From: Mansonella perstans
Taxonomy: Eukaryota > Nematoda > Chromadorea > Rhabditida > Onchocercidae
Assembly: GCA_037074765.1 (NCBI GenBank)
Contig: JBAMDO010000242.1
Coordinates: 1-64,000, forward strand
Direction: 5' to 3'
DNA length: 64,000 nucleotides
Shown here: piece after piece, positions 25,401 through 40,400 of the stretch
Position numbering within the stretch: position 1 is the stretch's first letter
Layout: the number at the start of each line of letters is the position of its first letter
Notes under the pieces: model-generated
Database searches by the model: none
What the model saw: only the letters and a program-made list of their open reading frames with translations
What the model was told of the DNA's origin: nothing
Position numbers and translations under genes: made by a program

Positions 25401-28400
25401 GGGTGTTTTAACTTACTGAATAATATTTATTGACTAGTAGTAATAACTCCTACTGAGCAGTAGTAACTCTTATTCAGTATTAGTCAACTCTTACCGCATT
25501 CATGAGGTAATGTTGTAATGATTCCCGAATTTGAACATATTTGAAAATATGCTGCAATAGCCGTACAATGTTGTTGCTTATCACCATTAGAGCAAATTTG
25601 TTCAAATGGTTTTGGACGTATCTTAATTTAAAAAATAAAATTATTCAAATAACATAAAAAAGAAGGCAATAAAAATTTTTAAGCAATTTTATCACAATAA
25701 TAAAATTATAATTTTTGCATAATATTTATTTGAAATATTTGTTCATAAATTTTATTTGCAAAAAAAAAAATTTCTTATGAATTTTAATTTTAATGAAAAA
25801 AATACATGATTAAAACAGGGTTGTAATGGACTGTCGGAACTTTCGAAATATTTCTGGCAATGATCATCATCACGATACCATAAATCTCGAGCTTGATTTT
25901 CATAACATGCACTATTTACTGCCCAATGTTCAGCTAACACATTTAGCTATAAAAAGCATACAATAATTATTTTTTATTCATTTCTTCCAACATCGAAATA
26001 TTTTCTTTGATCGCAAAAATTTATGCTTTGATAAATTCAAAAATAAAAAAAATTAATCAATTGTTGGAAAGTTTTCATGAATTATTTCATAAGTATCCCA
26101 TAGTATTCATATTAAATTATCCAGAAGATATCTTAGGAAATTTTTGTGCAATTAATTTGCAATTAAAAATTTTGAAATAGTTAGTTAAAGAAAAAAGCCA
26201 TATTTTTTACATTTTTATACTTAAATACTAATATTAAAATTTTTGTACTTGAAAAATACTTGAACAATTAAATATGAAATCAAAAAACTTTATTTAATAC
26301 CTGATCATTAGATGTACCATCGACCAGATCATGATCATTTGATGGTTCATTATCGTTCATTCCAAGAAGACCATTACTACGTCCATGCATTCGAGCCGGT
26401 AAAATAATTTCACAAATATCATATTGGCTATTACATTGTAAACGGAAACCTTCGTACGTTTTCAAAATTGTCCAATGATCTTTTTGATAAACTGAGATTA
26501 AAATTGCTCCATCAATACTGTCTACCATTTGCCATGGCACTGATACTGAAGCGCCATTTACTCGTACCTAAAATTAAGGTTCACAGGAAAATATAACTGA
26601 AATTTATTAAGCAATAAAATTCGATTCATTAAACTATTAATTTAAAACAAGAAACTGAACCATTTGAAACATCAAATTATTGAGATGGATATATTTTATT
26701 AACTGGAGTATTTTTGGGCATATTTCCATTTAATGTAATTTTTAGGCATATTTCTATTTAATATAATTTCCATAGAATATTGGTAAATTTCAATTTTTTG
26801 AAGAAGGTAATGCAAGTTATTGAGGCTATTGATTCAATATTAATTTTAATGCATTTCGTAAAAAAAAAGTGATTAAAATTAATCAAAAACTAAATTACAA
26901 TGCCAGTTTTATGCAAAAATACTTCCTCTCCACGTAATTCAATTTTGATAGCATCCAAATGCCCATCTGGTGAAAATACAGCTATTAGTGCAAAACGTTG
27001 AGTACGTAAATCTGACGCAAGAAGATATTCACAACGAGCATGAAATGCGAATACTTTTCCGTCAAATGATACGAAACGATTACCATTGATTATATAAGCA
27101 ATGCCTTAATTTAAGAAAAAAAATTAAAAATTTTACTTTTTTCTTCACTTTTATTATTAATTGATGAATTCAATGAATAATTAAAAATTATTTTTTTTTG
27201 CCAGAAAATAATTTATAACAAAAATTAACACACTTCCAAATGGTGATAACATTTTCCATGGATTTAATTTCATTGATTTAAAACTGTAAATTGTATCCGA
27301 TAAAGATTGCGCCAATTGCTGAAAAAAATTCAATGAAAAAAAATTGCCACAAATTTAAAATAAAAGTTAGGAAAAAAAAGAGACCTGATCTTTATGTGAT
27401 AGACCAAATGATTCAATCAATGCTGATTTGAGAGCGGTAAAATGTTGAGGATGAAGAGCACTTAAAACATCGTCCAGTGATGAAGCACCATATGGTAAGG
27501 TTAGTTGTAATTCATATTCGCCAGGTGATAAACGCTTAAAATTATGAAATTAAAAAATAAAAACTAAATTTCCAAAAAAAAAATTTTATGTAAAATTAAA
27601 ATTTATCAAAAATTTTTGTGTAGTAATTAAAAAATTATTATACATTTTTCAAATTAGTCATAATTAATTATATTGAACTATACTAATTATGTTAATTGCA
27701 CATTTTTTTTCTCATTATGAAGTTAATTTCAACAATCTATTTGAAAAAAAAAATAGAAGCACTAACAAAAACCTTATAGTTTGGTAAATATTGTCGCCAA
27801 AATCGTTCAGCCATTTCATTAGCTGTTATTCTGCCTCTCAAATAATTAATAATTTCTTGCCATATTTGTCGAATTAGACTATCATCCACGGAATCCAAAG
27901 CTTCACTTGTCACTTTGACAAAAACTGATACAATAACCTTATCGAGTAAGAAATTTTTAATCTGAAAATAGAGGCATTATTTTTTATTTGATAGTTTTAA
28001 AATTTGAAAAATTTTTTTTGCAAAATTGTAAATTAATTACTTTCAAACATTTCTAATATAATATATAAAATAAAATGTTTGATTAGGTTTATGTTTTAAA
28101 AAAATATTTCAAAATTTATCGAATACAAAAATATTAATTAAACAACAATTAGACTATTTAATTAAGTGCTTAATTACACTTATATAAAATATTATTTGAC
28201 GAGTTTTTTTTTTTTTTTAAATTGAACAGATACTGTATATGTAATATAGAAAATCAGCTATTGCTAACTGTGTAATATAACAAATAAAAAAAATTAATAC
28301 TAATTAACTAACTTTATTATACACTCTAATCACTTCATCTTCATATCGTTTACGGTTCATTTCAATGTCAACTATAGCTCTATCTAATTCCGTTAATTGA

Positions 28401-31400
28401 TATTGACGATTCAATTTCCGTATTTCATAAAGTATTGTCTGTATAATATCGATTCGTTCGAAATTCTGCTTATACTCTTCCAGTGCTCCTGTATCAATCA
28501 GTATGAACTCTCTTGCTAACATATCAAATACAGGCCAATGAAAATATCAGAAAATTCATTTTAAGTCATTTCAATTCTGCTTTCATTATGGTTGTACCAA
28601 ATTAATTAATAAAATTTTTCATCCAAAAAAAATGAGCAAATGGAAAAACAAGAAAAAAAGATCACTTCGTAAATGCTTCAACTTTAATGTTTCTTCCAAG
28701 CGTTCAATAGTCATTGCAGCGTTTCGTTGCAAATTATCCAACTAAAATTATCACTCAACAGTTAGCTTAAAACAAATTGATTGATTTAATAATAGCAAAA
28801 AAAAAAAAACAGGTCAAAAAACTAAATCAAAATAAAATAGATCAAAAACCTCGTTGTAAAGTTGATCAATTAGAGTTGTGATCGGTCTTAAAGCAGTCAT
28901 AATTTCTTGCTGTATATCACTGCTATCACCATCCATCAATTGTTGTAATCGATGAACGAGATTACTATTCGACATGTTTTTAACAAATTGTTCCATTTCC
29001 TAACAAAAAAAAAATTTTTTTAAATAATTGAAATTTTTATATGATCAGAACAAATTCAAAAATAAATCAAATAGTTTCTCAAATATCCAATTATTTTGAT
29101 AGGTATGTATTTGTGTTTATGTGTATGTGTGTGTGTGTTTATTTTTTATTTCTCAAACAAAATGAAACTTTAAATGAGATAACCTGATGAGCTTGATCAT
29201 ATGCAGCAAGAATTGCTTCCTTAATTATTTCATAATTACCAGCAATTTCATCCACTAAATTTGCATATTCAGTACCAAATTCAGTAGCAAGATTTCTGTA
29301 AAATAGTATTAATTTTCATATCATATGTAAATTGAAATGAAGGAATTTCTATATTTCATTAAAATTTCCATAATTCATTTATAAAAAAAAATAGAATTGT
29401 TAAATGCGAATTAGCACTATACTTCTCTCTTATTATGTCTTCCATTTGTTCTACTATTTAACAACTTTATTCATTATCATGCAATTGAACTTTTTGAAGT
29501 CTCTCATATTGATGATAAATATTTTGCTTCAGTTAATTTAAAAGATTAAATTTATTCAAATTTTAAAAGCAACCTCTGTTCAGCAGCCCATACTTTGACT
29601 AATTCATCCAATGCTTTTGCAAGATCATTAGCAATTTCATTATGTGATACAAATATCGGAAGGAAGACATCTCTCGTAAATGAGCTTTGATAAAATTGTT
29701 CTCTGTTCCATATTGTTTCTTTCGTTTTCTTCTACACAAGAAAAATATAGCTTAGATGTAAGTAATTAGTAAATTTACATTTAATAATTTTAAATGACAA
29801 GATTATTACATCTTACCATTATTTCACTTTCAATAGCAGGTCGAAGATAAATGTTACTTTTCCATACATTACCTTCTTTTACCTTAAAACAATTGCAATT
29901 ATACAAGAAATAATTTGTAGAAATGATTTATTTTTGTTAAAATTTTTCTTTTTTAATTATTTTAATTAAAAATTTCAAATTTCATTAAAATTTAAATGAA
30001 ATAGCACGAATTATGTACAGATGCACGTACAAATAATTCTTTTACATGTAACACGTATTACACGCATCAAAAAACAATTGAAATACGTGGAAAATAAAAT
30101 TGTTACATAGACTTTACTTGTAATGATAGACGAGCATCGTGTACTTTTTGGCCTTCTTCACTATGCCATACGCTAATTTTCCCATGATAATCATTAAACT
30201 TTCGAGCTGAAGCATGTAATTTAATTTCTTCTGATCTTTCATCACGATACTCAATAATGATTCCATTCCTGTGCCAATCCAATTCACCAACAATAGACGG
30301 TCGCTCATTATTCTGAAAAATTTTCTGTTTTTTTTGAAATTTTCAACAAATTGCCACTTTCCTTCTTGCTATTCAATATATTATTGATTATTATTATATT
30401 ATTAATTACTTAGTGAAATTATTGATTATTGATTATTATTACGAGATTACTGGTTAACTTCATATGAAATTTTTCATAAAATTGAGCACAAAGATATTGT
30501 ATCGAAAAAAAAACGATATTATTGCATAGTTTCGAAATCAAATTAAAATAGAATTAAAATAATCCAAATTAACTAAGTTAAATTCCGGTTAACTTAGAGG
30601 TTAACTTAGAAATACGTAAACAAAGTAAAGTTACGAATTACTTGTTCATGAAATGACACTGTGATAAGTTATTATTCCGGAAATTATTTCAAATGAATTT
30701 AGTAGTATAAGGAGATTGCAGGGATACCTCATAAAATCCAATTTTATAATGATGATCATTTATTTTATCAATTCTTGTCTTCAACATTGAATGCGGTGAT
30801 TTCAACTGAATTTCCATAAATTTCACTGCATCAGTTCTTGTTTCTAATGAATATTCCACCGGTTGATTATGAATATTTCTACTTTCGACACCAAAACTTG
30901 CATGAACAGGAATTACGGTTTTTCCAATTATGCTTCGATCAATTTTTGTCCATAAACGAATATTGAGATCACTGACAAGAAAATTGTAATTAAAAAATTT
31001 TACTTTTCCTAATTAATTCTTCAACACTGAGTGCCGCATTGATTTCAATTAATTTCCATAATGTTTAATTAGAATTTGATTTAGTGAAATATTATGATGA
31101 CATTAGTTTTTGCAAATTTGAAGTGATCGTATTCGAACAGTCGAATAAATTTTGCAAAAAAAAAAAAAATTTCGCACAAAATTGCAAAATCATAAAACGA
31201 ATACATTTGTTACATGCAACAGTAAGGATAGAATTGCTCGAATATAACTTCAAATTTACAGCTGAATGAAATGGAACAAGGTATTCTGCTATTGTTTGCA
31301 TTAATTAGCAATAATAATTCATTTAGCACAAACATACATCGCAACCAAATTCAATATGATGGCTACTGATCTTATCCGAATGGACATTATCAATAACAAG

Positions 31401-34400
31401 ATATTAGATAATTGATTGAATACTGTAATGGCTATTCTTCTTGTCCTATGAATATTTTAATAGCCATTCGTCTTACCTTACGGACACCTTAATGGCTATT
31501 ATCAATAATAAGATATTATGTAACAAGGATCTGTTATTGATTAGACAGTCTTCTTATCTATGGAACGATGTAACAGATGGAATAGCTATTATCAATAATA
31601 AAATATTAAGAGATAGAAGGATTATGCCTCACCTTGCCTGATGGATACTTTTCAGTTCAATAACAAATCGGTTATTATTATTATTTCTTTCAATATTTCG
31701 TTTCCTATGTCTTCCTCGTAATGCAATAATACTTCGTTGCAAATGCAATGAATTGGCAAATAATTTATCCGGTTGATCACTGTAGATAAACTGCAATGGA
31801 CTCATTTTTTTATTACAATTATGGATATTGATAAAAAAGAATTTGTACATTTGATATGCTCATGATATGTTATCAAAATTATCAATTCAATTTGTTCAAA
31901 TCATTGAATGCTTTTTTGTTAAGTTTATTTTTAATTTCTACATAATTATTAATTAAAAAAAATTTAGCATACTTCAGTTTGCAAATCTATTCGATAATTG
32001 CCTTTATCTTGTTCATCTATCGTATAGGTTATTTTTGCTTGCAACGGTATCTTTAATGCATGATCCGAGATACTTCCTTCCCAATGAAAACCATTGGTCA
32101 TCGGTTGATAAGTCATTTCAGCAATAGTTGGACGCTTTCCACTTTCAACATTTGGTCTGACAAAATATTTATCAAAAAAAAATTTTCTAATTTGAAAAAT
32201 TTTTTAAAATTGAATTTTTTTTTTTTTTTCAAGATTTCTATTCAAGAATACTAGTATTCTTGGTACTGTTAATATGTATGCATGCATACTGTATGGATAA
32301 GGCATATTTATTTTGAGTTGGTCGAAGTATTGCAATATTGATTGTTCGTGTCGGTTGTTTCAGGTTTAATCGTAGAGCACGAAATCTTTCACCTTCACTT
32401 TCAATTTCATTTTCAACACCATAGGTCTAGAACAAGAAATTGAAATCATTCATTTTTATCAATCCATTCAACTGACTGAAAACTTTCAATAGCTCATACC
32501 TTATACCTGTGTAAATTAATCATCCCACTTTAAATTACTTCTACCTTTTTTTGTCCAAAAGGATCTAATGTTAATACGACAATTGAATTTTGTTTATCAC
32601 CAATTAAGCTATGTTGCAAATGTATTTCGAATGGTTCCGATATTTCCGTTATCTGAAATGAAAATATTGCAAAGGTGAAAAAAAAAAACTATTCACACCA
32701 GTAGTACTAGAAATAATCAAATCTTTTTCTTTTCTACTGACAAAAAAAAAATGAAAAATTGAATTTTTGCTGATAATTAATTGTAGCAAAATAAAAACGA
32801 ATAATTTCACTGAAAAGTTTATAATTCTTGAACTTCGACTTTTGCCACTATTCTTGAACTTTGATCATTTTGTAAAAAAAATTGATTGGTAGAAAATTTG
32901 ATATCAATTTGACATTGAACGATTAAACATAATTTGACATTTACCTGTATCTTCAATATTTTATCATAGTCACCAGTTTTAACATGAGCATATATCTTTC
33001 CTCCACTTCCATTCTCACTATGAACTTCAAATTCAGTTGTTCCTTTTCTTGTCACTCTAATCTAGAAAATTTAGCAAATTAAAAATATTACAGTACAAAA
33101 TTTATTATGCACACAAAGAATTTAATGATTTTACAAATTTCAAAATTTCAAATTTTGCCATTCTTATTATCTTGAATGATAGCGAGTTATTGCTAAGGCA
33201 TAATATTAATATTATTTCAAATATGCTATTAAAAATCTTTGTCATACGATGATGATAATCTTCGGAATGAAGCTTAAAATAACCTAGCAGTCACTTTTTT
33301 TGAAAAATTTTCAGAAAATCTTCATCAGATGAAAAAGATATATTCTATGTGTGACATTAAAAGAAGATCACACTCATGGATACAAATTAATGATAATCAC
33401 TAGATAAATTAAACAGAAAAAGAGAAAAAAGGAGTGATAAGTACTGATAAAAAGAAAAAAGGGAAGTTAAAGTGAAGAAAAAAAACGACTCTGTTATAAT
33501 TTTCTAAAATTTAAATTTTTATAAAAAAATTACTTGTGGATTGAAAGCATGCATTGGTGTTTGCAATTTCATGATACCTCTATCATTATTTATGTCCATT
33601 TCTAAGTTATAAATATTTGCAGCACTGCGTAACATAGCATTTGTGTTATACGTTAAAGCTTGCTGAAAAATTTTTTGCATCTTATCAGTTGATTAATTAA
33701 TTAATTTTCAATTAGTTTTTACATCCTATCAAGTTAATTAATTGTATTAACATGATTATTCACAATTAATCTTACATTCATTATACATATATTTTGAATT
33801 TTTTCAAAAGAAAAAAAAATCGATAAAAATGAAATATTTTTTAATTATTACATTATCAACAATGAATTTAATTTTTCCTTCATTATCTATCACATTGCCT
33901 AATTTCACCAAATAACCAATATCAGTGTTTTGTGACGAGATACTTTCATGTCCTCTAATGATATATCGATTGTTCAAATTGCCTTCCATATCACAGTTCC
34001 AAAATGTATGGCTTTTACGACAGTTAAACATAGCCTAAAATCTATGCATGAAATATTGACAAATGCTTTGAAAACATATCAATAAGATGAATATCTTTAT
34101 GTTGATTTTAAACTTTTAACTGTAACACGGATATATGTTCAGTAATATTTAATGATGAATACAGCATACCGGATATAGTTTAGTAATATTTAGTGGTGAA
34201 TACAGCATCCTAGATATAGTCTCAAGTGGCACCGAATGTTATTTAATATATTGATTTTGAAAAAGACTTAATTCGGATACCGAATATAGTTTAGTATCCG
34301 GTCGGATAAAATGAAACAACTGAATTGTTACTTATGTTCAATTTCAATTCATTTTAAATTCGATTAAATTAATTTGAAAATTTACTTCAGAGAATGCTTT

Positions 34401-37400
34401 ACTCAATGTAGATATCATTAATAGTTTAAAGTGTTTCAAAATTCTTCACCTTGCCATAATGAATCATTTTACATGTTGATGTTGCATTAATGTCTATCTT
34501 AACTTCATTATCACGATAAATCGTTACTAAATCCATGTTTATCTCTCGTCCGTTAAATTTCAAATATTTATTCAATATTCTTTGGCCATTTCTATGAACA
34601 TATGTTGCTGTATGCTTTAACACTATTCCATTACCCTAAAATTAACAAATAAATTTTATCATTATTTTTTTTCATTATTTCTACACAAAAAAAGCAATGA
34701 AATTGTCGAGAAATTCATATAACAATTTAACCTCTGACCTTTTTAATTTTAACTCTACCACTAATCTTATCTGTAATTTTGCTTCTAATTTTTTTATTTC
34801 ACAAACTTCATCTGTAAATAATAGTATGCTTCATTGAAATTACATTAATAACATCTCATTTTGTTTGTCAATAGTAATTTTATTATTTATAAATAGTTCT
34901 AAGCAATTACCATAATTTATTCAGTCATTCAATTAAATGATAGTTTGAAATTTTCAAAAAAATTTACCATAAGATCAGTAGTGGTGCTAAATGATTGCTC
35001 ATCTTTCTTCATTTCATTCGTCAGATGAAATGTCTTTTCAACACTGGCAAGTTCCAGAATTGTTTTTGCTTTTCGCATTGTAATAATCTTTTCCACTTCT
35101 AATTCTTGTTCTAAATTTATTCGATTCTAAAAAAAATCAAAATTTCTTTCATTCTTTTTTTAGTCTGAACAAAAATATTTACCATATAGAAAATTAAAGA
35201 AAGTCAATATTAAATAGGATTTAAATATTTACCGTAGAAAATTGATTTGGATATTTACTGTAGAAAATTGATTTGAATGTTTATCGTAGAAAACTGATTT
35301 GAATATTTACCATATGGAAAATCGAAGAAGTCAATAGTAAATGGGATTTAAATCAGATAAGGAAAAGTAATGCAGTTTTTCTATTACAAAGAAGTACTTG
35401 TACCGATATACAGTAATTTAAGCAATTCAGATAAAAAGAATAGAAAAACAAAATGAAAAAAAAATGTGATAATAACTTGAGGTGTTATGAATTTGCCGGA
35501 ATAAATATACTCTCTGCTTGTATCATGCAATATTTTACGCCAATGACCTTCAATAGCAAAATGTTGATCATTTGCTTCAAATAATCCTTGCAAATTTATC
35601 TGAAAAAGTGAAACAAAAAGATGCTTGATAATGGAGGGAAAAAAACAAATCAACTCTAATAGTACAAAGAAATTTTGGAAAAATCCTTTTATTATAGATA
35701 ACAATATAAAAAAACAATGAACAGTTGATCTACTTTGGTCATTGAGTACTTATAAATTTGCCTTGTAAAAATAGAGTTGTGGATCCTCAAAAGCTTCAAT
35801 ATTTTAATTTTTAATTAACCGGATGCATCTGATCTGTTTTATCATATTACCTGATCTATCCTGTAAAGAAAGCCTGCTTTTGTTTTAATTGATCGTTGTT
35901 GCAAAGGTCTATCAGTATTCAAATGAAAATCAACGTCGAAAAGATCCCAATGAAAAGGAGTAGTGGTAAGTATCATTGAAATAGTTCGAATACGATCTTT
36001 ATCCAAATCACTGCAAATGATTATTTAATAGCCGCCGTGAATGTCAGAGTCTTGACCAATGTAAGCATATGACATCGTTGAACATTCTACATGCAATCCT
36101 GGTCTTTCTTCTTCCCATGGGCTATTCCAGTAGCTTGAAAGCTTATAGTCAATATCGCTTGCAGGCTTCCGCAGTACAAAACCTCCGCGGTTCTTTTTTT
36201 ACCCTGATTTAATCAGAAAAAAAGGCCAAAACAATGACACAAATAGGGCTTATTTAAAAAAAAATGTTAAGAACAAGAGATTTGACATTAGTCAAAAGTG
36301 CCTGCACTTACTTACCATAAAAATGAGTAAAGTAAGCATTTTGAAAATTTAAAGTTTAACCATTTAAGGATTGTTTTGTCATATTGATAATCGAGTTCCA
36401 TGTTTAGGTTAAGGTTATCATCTGACTGAACTTTGACCCCATGAGATGAACCATGTGCATGCTTCATTTGATCATATTCAACTGCTAACTTGCTTGGTCG
36501 CTAGAAATTAGCCTAATGAATAAAATGAAATAGTCGAAAATCTGATATATAGTTAAATTTAGTCCCGTGAAATTTCACTTAATATCTCAATTGCTCCTTG
36601 TCAAAACATTTTGCTTTTTCTGGCCTAATTATTTAAAGAACATTATGTCACCACAATAAACTTTAAATAATTAGAAACCGTGCAATTCTTTTTCATTTAT
36701 TTGATAGAGAAAAATAATTGCATTATTTATTGTCATATCATAGTTATTGTTGTCATCAAGTTACCACAACAAAATATCCTGATTGATTTGCATTATTTAA
36801 TCAGTTATCAGTAGTAAAATGATTAAGGCATACATTCTGATAAATCCAGTTGAATTCTCCACGATATTGTTGATTAGGAAGATTCAATTTTTTTGGCACT
36901 GTAATGTTACCTGCGCCAAAATAATATCCATCTTTGTTCATTGTAGCATATATTGTCATAACATCCATGGTTGGTCGAAATTCAGCTGCCTAAAAAAAAA
37001 ACATAAGGATAAACAAATTAATTTTTTTCCTTTACTTTTCTTTTTTCACCCTTACCAAATGATAGTTGATTTTTGGTTCGTATTTCTCAGTGTAAATGTT
37101 AAAATCGAGACGTTTCTGACTATCAAGATTATCCAAACGACCATCAAGATTGACCATCAGTTCATATATCGTTTGACTACCTTGTTTTGCTTGCCAGTGT
37201 ACACTGTAAATGAAATTGAATCTAAAAGAATACTACCATGGAAATATCTGGCAAATAAACATCTTGTAAAAAATTACATTCAGGTAAATTTGGGGGAAAT
37301 AAGCGTGACAAGGTGACTTACGTATAATTGTTATATTGATATTTGATATGTTTTCTGATGCTTAATGGTTCGATTACGCCAGCAATATTAGCTGTCGATT

Positions 37401-40400
37401 CAATGGTATACTCATTTGCCTGTAAAAATACAATCGTTTGCCATTTCATTTCCAATTTAATTTCTAATTTTAATTTCATGACTAGATAGATAGATAGGTA
37501 AATAGAACTATAAATTTCTACAATAAGTGACTTCACTTTGCATATTAATATTATCTTTTTAATTTGTAGAAAATATTTCTAACATTTACTATTTTGAATT
37601 TAAATTTATTTTATTCTTTTTTCTCTAACTAACTGTTATTTTAGTTAAGTTATTTTCATCTCACTCTTTTTTTTTCTGTAGAAGTTTAATTTTTAGCTTT
37701 CATGTGTATATTTTTGTATGAATATAATTTGAAAAATTTAAATCAAGAGTTAGTTAAGAAATAATGATTTATACAATCATAATAATGAACAGTCAAAAAT
37801 CTTTTTATGGAAATTATGATTAATGATAATTTTTCAAATTCTATAGCTTTACCTGAGGACGAAATACAACATCCGATATTGCATCTATTTTGCCATTTGG
37901 ATCCCATTGTAGGTGTGTTTTCATTTTATATAATCCAGTGGCCACTTCGTCAATTTGCTTATCCAAAACTATTTCATGATCAGGAAAATGCAACCGAATA
38001 TTTCCATTGAAATTCCATTTTGGATCAACCTGAGGAAACGACACAAAGATCAGGAATTGTCTGTTGCCTGATAATTTAATCAAGTAAAAAAGATGAAAAC
38101 CTTAATGACATATTCTGCTGAAGCGTGAATACTTTGTTTTCTTAATGTCTCTGCATCAATTTTAAACATGAACTGTTGTGGGAAACGATTTTGATAAATA
38201 ATATTTGCTTTGGTATCAATCCCAAATTGATCGCATTTCACCTAAAATTTTTTTTTTTGAATTTACAAAGCGAAGAATTGTTGCTTACTTTTTAATTGGA
38301 TTTTACAAATCTAAATTGTTTGATAGGCCTAGAAATTTTTTCTCTTTTCTCTTTTATTTTTCTCTCTTTTCTCTAACTTTCACTTTCTCTTTCTCTTATG
38401 AAAAAGCAAAAACAAAACTGGTATTAACCTTTCCAACAGTGGTATAAATTTTATTAGGTCCACGGGTGATGTCTAAATTTGCCGTTAATTGTTTTCCGAA
38501 ATAGATCACTTCTAACAAATTTTCCATATTGTTTCCATTACGATCAGAGAGCAGTTTGAGTTCAAACTTGTTAAAAGCTGTACTCGTAGCATGAATGGCA
38601 TGTTCAAAGTGATGATTAGTATCTTTTTTCTGGAAAAATCTAACAAAATTAATTAATTGTCAAAAAGTTGGAAGAAAAAAAATTTTTTTCTTTTGATATT
38701 AAAATGCTATGCTGAAAAATTTTTTTTTTGCTTTAAGAAACATTTTCATTTTTAGAAAGGTAATTAATTAATTAATTTCGCTGTCAGTATATAGGAAACG
38801 AAATCATTTGTTGTTGAAACTTACTTGAAAAGCTTGCTGAAGTCCAATTTCAAGTGTCCGCTTTGGATGATTAGCAATCTGATATTCACCATTTATGATA
38901 CCTTTGAAATCAATGTTTCCTTGATAAATAATTGATGTGTCTAATTTTCCATTAAAATCAGGTCCAAAATATTCCAATTTACCTTCGTATTTTGGTGCTT
39001 CAGGATTTATTAAAGCTAAAAAGATAAATTAATTAGCTAGCGTCAAATTAATTAATATTTTTCAGGATCAAAATTATCAAATTGTGTATTGATTGATAAC
39101 TTTTTTTCTACACGACAATGTTTTGATATTGTTGTTGAAACAAATAGTAGAATTATGTAATGAATTAATTTAATACGTACATTTCTCAATTACATCATTA
39201 AAATAGCACTTTCAAAATTTTCATTCTTTACCTTTCAGGTATGTTAAATGCATTTCATATTAAATTTAACATTGATAAAAGCTTTCCGGAAGGATATAGA
39301 AATATTAATTGGCTTAAATGAAAGGCTTACTTTTGAATATAAGTGGTTTATTGAAGACTTTATTTAGTTGAAAATCAATCATTGCATAAGGTTTTGCAAT
39401 GCTATACTGTAATTCTGTTATAACTTCGGCTGTAGTGGTACTTTCAGCGGTACTTTTTGCATTTAACTTATACAAGTTTCGTTCATTAATTTTAGTTGTC
39501 TGAAAAAACGAAAAAAATTATTTTTATTTAAAATTTTATTAAAATATTTTAATAATTCAATGCAATTATCATTTACAATATCTTTATCATTAATATTTTC
39601 TTCCAAAAGAAAAAATAAATGTATTTTTGTCACCTCCAATGTGCCATCAAGATTGTGAACTTTGTCATCGATGATAAGTTTAAGATTTGTCGCATATTCA
39701 TGCAATTGTTTCGTTTCTTGTAAATTACCATCCAATGCAATCATTTTGATTGGAGTAATAATTTCAAATTTAAGCTTTTTTCGTGGAATTGAAATTTCAA
39801 AATCAGTTTGCACTTTACGATTTATTTCTGATCCTGGTGTATCCATATTAATCAGTAATTTTTGTTCGTCTCGCTGAAAATTTTGAATTTTATAACTGAT
39901 AGTTACTTCCAAGATATAAGATTAAAAAAAATAAACAGAGGACATAAGCTGTCATTTTATCATATTTAAAAAATTTAATCCTTAGTTTCACTAATTCTAA
40001 AGGAAGTTAACAGCGGAATTTTAAACTTTATGTTTAGTCTGCTTAGCTAAATCAGTCTGTTGCTTGACAATAATATTATCTTTTGATTACACCTTTGTAC
40101 TGAACATCCCCTCTCTTCAAGACACACTACATTATTTTATTTATCTACTATGGTCTGTATTTCGATGTGTCCTTGTTATACTTTTTTCTATAAAGAGATT
40201 GTCATCCCTAAAACTTTTCTCTACTTCGTTCGTTGCTGATGTAAAAATGCTGATAGAAATAACAAGTTCTGAAATTATTTTAGTTTTGTGTCAGAAATTG
40301 GAATTGCTAAAAAGATAGAAAAATTTCATAATATTTTACTGTTCATTGAAATATATCCAAAAAATGAATTAACGACTTACGCTATTGATTCTTTCGATGA

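Noticed and set aside
36819..37316. Plus-strand open frame of 165 codons
   Set aside because: It runs opposite real apolipophorin exons (about 36826-36990 and 37057-37204) and has the hydrophobic, low-complexity look of antisense AT-rich sequence.
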